Positions 34,500-39,438 of a stretch of DNA of 39,438 bases are shown here, in pieces. Source of the stretch: an uncultured Acidobacteriota bacterium. GTDB lineage: Bacteria > Acidobacteriota > Terriglobia > Terriglobales > Acidobacteriaceae. The first letter of the stretch is position 1, and each line of letters opens with the position of its first letter. Both the position numbers and the translations under genes were made by a program. The notes under the pieces were generated by a model that saw only the letters and a list, made by a program, of their open reading frames with translations, was not told where the DNA came from and did no database searches. The DNA lies in NCBI GenBank assembly GCA_903832295.1, contig CAILAZ010000040.1, forward strand, positions 1 to 39,438, read 5' to 3'.

Positions 34500-36377
34500 A
34501 TGACGCCCATTCTTGATGGCATACATTCTCCGGCGGACGTAAAGCTGCTCTCCATGGCAGAGCTGAACCAGCTTGCGGCGGAAATCCGCAGCGAGTTGAT
34601 CACAGTGCTCTCCCGGACGGGGGGACACCTGGGGCCAAACCTTGGGGTGGTTGAGCTGACGCTCGCGATGCACTACGTGTTTGAGACGCCGAAGGATCAC
34701 TTCTTGTTCGACGTGAGCCACCAGGCTTATGTACACAAGCTGCTGACGGGACGGCGCGACAGGTTTGCGACGATCCGGCAGGCAGGCGGGCTGAACGGCT
34801 TTATGCTGCGCACGGAGAGCGAACACGACTGCTACGGCGCGGGACACGCGGGGACGGCACTCTCTGCCGCGCTGGGGATGGCCGTGGCTCGCGACAAGAT
34901 GGGCGGCAGAGAACATGTGGTGGCGCTGGCGGGCGATGCGGCATTTACCTGCGGGATTACGCACGAGGCGCTGAACAACGTTGCAGCGCAGACGAAGCGG
35001 CTGATCATTGTGCTGAACGACAACAAGTGGTCGATTGACAAGAACGTTGGGGCGATTGCGACGTACTTCAACAAGATTGTGACCAGTCCGCAGTATCACA
35101 GGCTGTACGAGCGGGCGGCAAAGCTGGTGGAGAAGGTGGGCGGCAAGTCCGCGGCGCAGGTGGCGAGGAAGGCCGAGGAAGCGGCGAAGAGCATGCTGTG
35201 GCCGTCGGTGATCTTCGAAGAGTTTGGGCTGAAATATTACGGGCCGGTGGATGGACACGACATTGCGACACTGATACGGACCTTCCAGTTTTTGAAGACG
35301 CTGGAGCGGCCGGTACTGCTGCACGTGATCACGCAGAAGGGCAAGGGGTTTGAGCCGGCGGAGGAGAAGCAGAAGAAATTCCACGGGCTGGGACCCTACG
35401 ATCCGGAGACGGGGGAGACGAAACCGCTGGGGCAGCGGACGTACTCCGAGGTGTTTGCGGATTCGCTGGCGAAGCTGGCGGCGGACAACGACAAGGTCAT
35501 TGCAATCACGGCGGCGATGCCGAATGGAACAGCGCTGGACAGGTTCCGGGCTGTGCATCCGGACAAGTATTACGACGTGGGGATTGCGGAAGAACACGCG
35601 GTGCTGTTTGCGGCCGGGATGGCGACGAAGGGGTTCCGGCCATTCTGCGCGATTTACTCAACGTTTTTGCAGCGCGGGTTTGATCCGATTGTGCACGACG
35701 TGTGCCTGCAGAATCTGCCAGTGGTGCTGTGCATGGACCGGGGAAGTTTGAGCGGGGACGACGGGCCGACGCATCATGGACTGTTCGACATCAGCTACCT
35801 GCGCGGGATTCCGAACATTGTGCATATGAATCCGAAGGACGAGGACGAACTGGCGGACATGCTGTACACGGCGCTGCTGCACGACGGGCCGTCGGCGATA
35901 CGGTATCCACGGGGCGTGGGTCCGGGGACAAGGGTGAAAGAGCATCCGGTGGAGTTGGAGATGGGCCGGGCGGAAGTGGTGCAGGAAGCGGAGAGGGCGC
36001 GAGTGGCAATCTTCTCCCTGGGGGCGATGCTGCCGATTGCGCAGGAGATGGCGCGGATGCTGGCGGCAGACGGCGTGGGCGCAGCGGTGATCAACGCGAG
36101 GTTTGCGAAGCCGGTGGACGTGGACATGGTGGCGCGATACGCGCGGACGGCGGAGACGCTGGTGACGCTGGAGGATCATGCGCTGGCGGGCGGCTTTGGC
36201 AGCGCGGTGCTGGAAGAGCTGAACCGGCTGGGATTGAGCACTCCGGTGGTGCGGATTGGATGGCCAGATCAGTTCATCGAACACGGGCGGGTGGATGAGC
36301 TGCGGAAGAAATATGGACTGACGGCAGAGGCCGGGGTGGAGAGGATTCGGCTGGCGCTGGGGACAGTGGTGGGGTAG
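34500..36377 (+). CDS. dxs: 1-deoxy-D-xylulose-5-phosphate synthase, divergent class
   Basis: 625 residues. TPP-dependent enzyme joining pyruvate and glyceraldehyde-3-phosphate at the entry to the MEP isoprenoid pathway. GHLGPNLGVVELT has the conserved H43. The diphosphate motif is GDAAFTCGI...NDN (residues 145-175), with Ala where GDG is usual. The catalytic Glu lies in GIAEEHAVLFAAG, and DRGSLSGDDGPTHHG is present. DVSHQAYVHK replaces the usual DVGHQAYPHK. The C-terminal transketolase domain is complete. No Shine-Dalgarno is seen; TAACAT 12 bases upstream of the ATG may be the -10 of a short-leader or leaderless message. Confidence 0.93.
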   Translation: MTPILDGIHSPADVKLLSMAELNQLAAEIRSELITVLSRTGGHLGPNLGVVELTLAMHYVFETPKDHFLFDVSHQAYVHKLLTGRRDRFATIRQAGGLNGFMLRTESEHDCYGAGHAGTALSAALGMAVARDKMGGREHVVALAGDAAFTCGITHEALNNVAAQTKRLIIVLNDNKWSIDKNVGAIATYFNKIVTSPQYHRLYERAAKLVEKVGGKSAAQVARKAEEAAKSMLWPSVIFEEFGLKYYGPVDGHDIATLIRTFQFLKTLERPVLLHVITQKGKGFEPAEEKQKKFHGLGPYDPETGETKPLGQRTYSEVFADSLAKLAADNDKVIAITAAMPNGTALDRFRAVHPDKYYDVGIAEEHAVLFAAGMATKGFRPFCAIYSTFLQRGFDPIVHDVCLQNLPVVLCMDRGSLSGDDGPTHHGLFDISYLRGIPNIVHMNPKDEDELADMLYTALLHDGPSAIRYPRGVGPGTRVKEHPVELEMGRAEVVQEAERARVAIFSLGAMLPIAQEMARMLAADGVGAAVINARFAKPVDVDMVARYARTAETLVTLEDHALAGGFGSAVLEELNRLGLSTPVVRIGWPDQFIEHGRVDELRKKYGLTAEAGVERIRLALGTVVG

Positions 36378-36498
36378 GAACAGCCGCGAAGGCAGAGATA
36401 CAGGCAGCAGCCAAGCAATATCCAATGGGAACAATTTAAGGCAGCGGGTCAGCGATGTTGGCCGAGAGGATAGGTGCGCCTGAACGGGCGCGCGCCTT

Positions 36499-36526
36499 CT
36501 CCAGAGTTGGAAAATCAACTCTGGAG
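36499..36526. terminator. Perfect 11-bp hairpin between dxs and CocE gene
   Basis: CTCCAGAGTTG - GAAAAT - CAACTCTGGAG, perfect stem with a 6-base loop; no T-run on either strand. It lies between convergent stops (36377 and 36553). A second GC-rich hairpin is just upstream near 36471-36496. Confidence 0.55.
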
Positions 36527-36552
36527 GCTGGGGGATTCCTTGTCCCATCCGC

Positions 36553-38298
36553 TCACTTGATGAGGGGGAGGAGGATGGCGGAGGGGTGGGCGGAGTCGTG
36601 GAAGATGCGGTTGCGGGCGGTGGTGAAGTGGCGGCCTAGTTCGGGGAGTTCGGCGGTGTTGAGGTTGCGGTCAAAACGGGGGAAGTTGCTGCTGGAGACT
36701 TCCAGGCGGAGGCGGTGTCCGGGGCGGAAGACGTTGGCGGTGGCGGCGAGGTCGATGGTGATTTTGACGACGGTGCCGGGGAGAAGAAGTTCGGGGTGCT
36801 CGAGGGAGTTGCGGTAGCGGAGGCGGAGGATGCCGTCGGCGAGGTTCTGAGCGAAGCCGTTGGGGTGGACGTCGACCAGCTTGGCGGTGAAGTCGGTGTC
36901 AGGGGCGGAGGAGTCCACGTAGAGCTCGACCTGGAGAGGGCCGGTGACCTCGAAATCGGAAGTGAAGGCGGGAGTGGTGAAGACGAGGACATCGTCGCGC
37001 TCCTCGACCTTGCGCTGGTCGGCGACACCGGGAGCGAAGGGATCGGTGTCTGCGGTGCAACAGAGATTGCCGCCGCGGGTGGGAACGGGGTTGGCAGGAT
37101 CGAAGGTGAAGGCGTCGGCGGGCTCGGCGAGAGGAGCGAGGGGGGAGAGGGAGCCGTCTCCGGCGGAAGAGTTGGAGTGGCCCTGGCTGTGGAGGTAGTA
37201 GGGGGTGTACTGGGTGCGGGGGAGCGGCCAGTCCTCCTCGTCGCGCCAGCGGTTGATTCCCATGATGAAGAGATGGACGGGCTTGGCGGAAGCTTGCGAG
37301 GGGGCGTCGGCGAAGAGGCGGTCATACCAGGGAACGGGGGTGTAGGCGTGGTCGAGAGAGGCGGCGGGGCCGAAGTCGAGTTCGCCGGCTTTGCCGTCCT
37401 TGTCTCCCTGATGGAGCCAGGGGCCGATGACGAGCTGCTGGTGAGCGCGCGCCCACGGAGTGGCGGCGTGGGTGCGCATGCCGACGTAGTTGCGCAGGGC
37501 TCCGCGAAGGAACATGTCGTACCATCCGGCAACGTGAAGAGCGGCGAGAGGAAGCTCGGAGTAATGAGGCTGGATGGACCAGCGCTGCCAGTAGTCGTCG
37601 CGGGTGGGGTGCTGGAGCCAGTGGAAGTAGTAGGGCGCGAGAGGGGCGGGAGGCGTGGGGGGCAGGATGGGGTAGGCAGAGAGGGGGAGCTTGAGATCCC
37701 AATCTTTGGGAGTGTTGGGGGCGGAAGAGGTGGCGCGCGCGAGGGCGTCCGTAGTGAGGTAGGAGGACCAGCACTGGTTGAACCACTGCTCGAAGGCTCC
37801 GCCCTGGTAGATCCAGGCGTCGTAGTAGTCCGATGGAGTGAGCGAGGGCTGGAGGGCGACGAGGTGCGGGGGATGGGAGATGGCGGCCAGCCACAGGGTT
37901 GCTCCGACGTAGGATTCGCCGAACATGGCGACCTTGCCGCTGGAGGATGGAAGGGCGGCGGCCCACTCGATGGTGTCATAGCCATCGTTGGATTCATTGA
38001 GGAAGGGATACCAGACACCTTCGGAGGCGAAACGCCCACGGACATCCTGGGCGATGCAGATGTAGCCATGCTGGGCGGCTTCGACACAGGTGGACGCCTC
38101 GCCAGCCTTGTTGTAAGGGGTGCGGACGAGCAGGACGTTGTGCTTGCCGGGGAGGGTGGTTTCATAAACGTCGGCACGGAGAATGACACCATCGCGCAGC
38201 TTGAGAGGGACGTCGCGGGTGAGGCGAAGCTGGGCGGAGGCGGGAGTGAAGAGTAGCGGGAGGAGGAGGGCGGAGAGAAGTGCGTTCTTTAAGTTCAT
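36553..38298 (-). CDS. CocE/NonD family alpha/beta hydrolase, secreted
   Basis: 581 residues from the ATG at 38298, giving a signal peptide (about 1-22, ending PASA); the open frame extends upstream through Pro/Ser low complexity and the PASTA gene. The hydrolase domain has QDVRGRF at about 84-90 and the elbow GESYVG with S129. The C-terminal jelly-roll includes VFRPGHRLRLEVSSSNFPRF. Same family as 14355-16244 but shorter, with a low overall match. The substrate is unknown. It is followed by the stop-to-stop gap with dxs. Confidence 0.9.
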   Translation of the reverse strand: MNLKNALLSALLLPLLFTPASAQLRLTRDVPLKLRDGVILRADVYETTLPGKHNVLLVRTPYNKAGEASTCVEAAQHGYICIAQDVRGRFASEGVWYPFLNESNDGYDTIEWAAALPSSSGKVAMFGESYVGATLWLAAISHPPHLVALQPSLTPSDYYDAWIYQGGAFEQWFNQCWSSYLTTDALARATSSAPNTPKDWDLKLPLSAYPILPPTPPAPLAPYYFHWLQHPTRDDYWQRWSIQPHYSELPLAALHVAGWYDMFLRGALRNYVGMRTHAATPWARAHQQLVIGPWLHQGDKDGKAGELDFGPAASLDHAYTPVPWYDRLFADAPSQASAKPVHLFIMGINRWRDEEDWPLPRTQYTPYYLHSQGHSNSSAGDGSLSPLAPLAEPADAFTFDPANPVPTRGGNLCCTADTDPFAPGVADQRKVEERDDVLVFTTPAFTSDFEVTGPLQVELYVDSSAPDTDFTAKLVDVHPNGFAQNLADGILRLRYRNSLEHPELLLPGTVVKITIDLAATANVFRPGHRLRLEVSSSNFPRFDRNLNTAELPELGRHFTTARNRIFHDSAHPSAILLPLIK

Positions 38299-38341
38299 GG
38301 CGTGAAACAACGAGAATACACCAGAAGGAGGGAGCGGCAGA

Positions 38342-39091
38342 TCAGGTGCGGGAGACCTGGAAGGTGACGGGGGTTCCGGGGGTGACCCGGGTGCCGGGTG
38401 CCGGGGTTTGTCCAACAACGGTGGACGCGGCGAGGGCGGCGGCATTGGCACGGGCGGCGGAGGGGGAGTAGGGATCTGAGCGGAGAGCGGTGACGGAGAT
38501 GGTCGTGAGGCCGGAGGAGGCGACGAGGCCATTGGCATCCGCAAGGGTCATGCCGGTGAGGTCAGGCATGGCGTAGGCGGGTTCCGGGAGCGGGGCGGCA
38601 TAGAGGAGGCTGACTCGGGGGGAGGCGACGCCCTGAGCTCCGGGAGAAGGGGTTTGGGCAATGATGGCCTGGGGGGGAGCGGCTTCCGTGGGGAGTTCGG
38701 CGGAGAGTCCGATTTCGAGGCCGTGGCGGCGGATGTTGATTTCGGCAGCGCGGGGACTCATGCCGAGGAGGGCGGGGATATCGATGAGCTGGAGGCCGAG
38801 ACTTTCCGCGGCCTGGACACGCCAGCCGCGGCGGACATGGGTTCCGGGCTCGGGCTGCTGGGAGACAATGCGTCCGGCGGCGACGGTGGCGGAGTAGAAA
38901 TGATCGGCGCGGGAGAGCTCGAGGCCTCGATCAAAGGCGGCGCGCTCGGCTTCGTTCGGGGTCATGCCGCGAAAATCAGGGACAGCGACTTCGCGCCCGT
39001 GGATGGCAAAGCGCATGGAGATGAGCGCCGACGCCAGAGCGACGATGACGAGAAACAGGAGCTGGGCGAGCAGGCGCAGGAGACGGATCAT
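38342..39091 (-). CDS. PASTA domain membrane protein without a kinase domain
   Basis: 249 residues. One N-terminal membrane segment (about 5-27) leads to three PASTA-like repeats (about 34-98, 100-170, 172-249), with patterns VPDFRGMTPNEAERAAFDRG, IPALLGMSPRAAEINIRRHG and MPDLTGMTLADANGLVASSG and QTP.PG turns. PASTA domains bind uncrosslinked peptidoglycan or muropeptides, usually as the sensor of a Ser/Thr kinase or penicillin-binding protein. No kinase or transpeptidase domain is present here. It lies 43 bases upstream of the CocE gene in the same direction. Confidence 0.9.
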   Translation of the reverse strand: MIRLLRLLAQLLFLVIVALASALISMRFAIHGREVAVPDFRGMTPNEAERAAFDRGLELSRADHFYSATVAAGRIVSQQPEPGTHVRRGWRVQAAESLGLQLIDIPALLGMSPRAAEINIRRHGLEIGLSAELPTEAAPPQAIIAQTPSPGAQGVASPRVSLLYAAPLPEPAYAMPDLTGMTLADANGLVASSGLTTISVTALRSDPYSPSAARANAAALAASTVVGQTPAPGTRVTPGTPVTFQVSRT

Positions 39092-39224
39092 CTGAATCAG
39101 GGTAGTCGGTAGGGGAGGAAAAGTTCAATTTGAAAGTTGGGGGGAGGCGGAAAAGGCTCTGGGGTTTACGCTTTAAGAACCAGAGGCAGGGGCTAGGGCA
39201 GGGCGGGGAGGCGGAAAAGCCTCT

Positions 39225-39438
39225 GGGGCTGGGGTCCTTCGCTGCGCTCAGGATGACACTTTAGACCTGAAGGTCAAAACCTCAAGATCAGGATCAGAGG
39301 CAGGGGCAAGGACAGGGGCAGGGCGGGGAGGCGGAAAAGCCTCTGGGGCTGGGGTCTATGTTTGGACGGGGCTGGGGTCCTTCGCTGCGCTCAGGATGAC
39401 ACTTTAGACCTGAAGGTCAAAACCTCAAGATCAGGATC
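39225..39438. repeat. 71-bp identical duplication and surrounding repeats
   Basis: 39225-39295 and 39368-39438 are 71-base identical copies that each contain the 30-bp dispersed repeat. A second repeat unit, GGGCGGGGAGGCGGAAAAGC plus flank, occurs at about 39200-39236 and 39321-39356, with a partial copy near 39141. The rest of 39092-39438 is G-rich and has no gene. Confidence 0.85.

Noticed and set aside
36715-38256. 513-codon open frame on the + strand
   Set aside because: Antisense to the CocE gene; Gly/Val/Glu-rich, no domain.

Overview
The window reads as a chromosomal segment of an Acidobacteriota bacterium, most likely of the Acidobacteriaceae/Terriglobia type. This is an inference from gene content. 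It has a VWFA-related secreted protein of the acidobacterial type, a DUF2934 protein, a secreted SpoIVB-S55-like protein in what is probably a non-sporulating bacterium, many secreted hydrolases, high G+C, and intergenic repeats whose translations resemble spurious proteins seen in such genomes. There are no rRNA or tRNA genes, no CRISPR array, no transposase, integrase or phage gene.

Layout. Positions 57-7326 are a leftward block: ccmF, ccmH, two small-to-medium membrane proteins that share a CcmI-like helical motif (tightly overlapping stops and starts), a terminator, then a small membrane protein, htpX, a MoxR ATPase and a DUF4149 membrane protein. Positions 7557-8292 hold a DUF2934 protein and a stand-alone receiver, with an opposing orphan terminator. 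Positions 8439-14267 hold a patatin/outer-membrane-barrel protein divergent from a DUF885 protein, a secreted hypothetical, a second stand-alone receiver and a small hypothetical. Positions 14355-20730 hold a CocE/NonD hydrolase and a VWA protein (leftward), a secreted S55-like protein (rightward) and a lipoprotein (leftward). Positions 20731-21384 are non-coding and carry a striking 23/24-bp tandem array. Positions 21385-28570 hold a large secreted beta-propeller-like protein, an isoprenylcysteine-methyltransferase-like membrane protein, a secreted hypothetical on the other strand, and a lolC/E - interrupted gene - lolD block. Positions 28850-36377 hold clpC, a manganese catalase, a repeat-rich gap, a glutaredoxin, purB and a divergent dxs. 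Positions 36553-39091 hold a second CocE hydrolase and a PASTA protein, and the window ends in duplicated intergenic repeats.

How genes fit together. The ccm block would assemble c-type cytochromes outside the cytoplasmic membrane; ccmA-E and ccmG are not in the window. HtpX, MoxR, ClpC, the catalase and the Lol exporter are envelope, protein-quality and stress functions. PurB and Dxs are core metabolism (purines, isoprenoids).

Most notable points: a CcmI-like module carried twice behind ccmH; an in-frame amber codon splitting a gene between lolC/E and lolD; the 23/24-bp array; an orphan rightward terminator behind ccmF suggesting a small RNA; a near-perfect palindrome in front of ccmF; and three copies of a 30-bp dispersed repeat. 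No identity was checked against a database. All family names come from motifs visible in the translated sequence.
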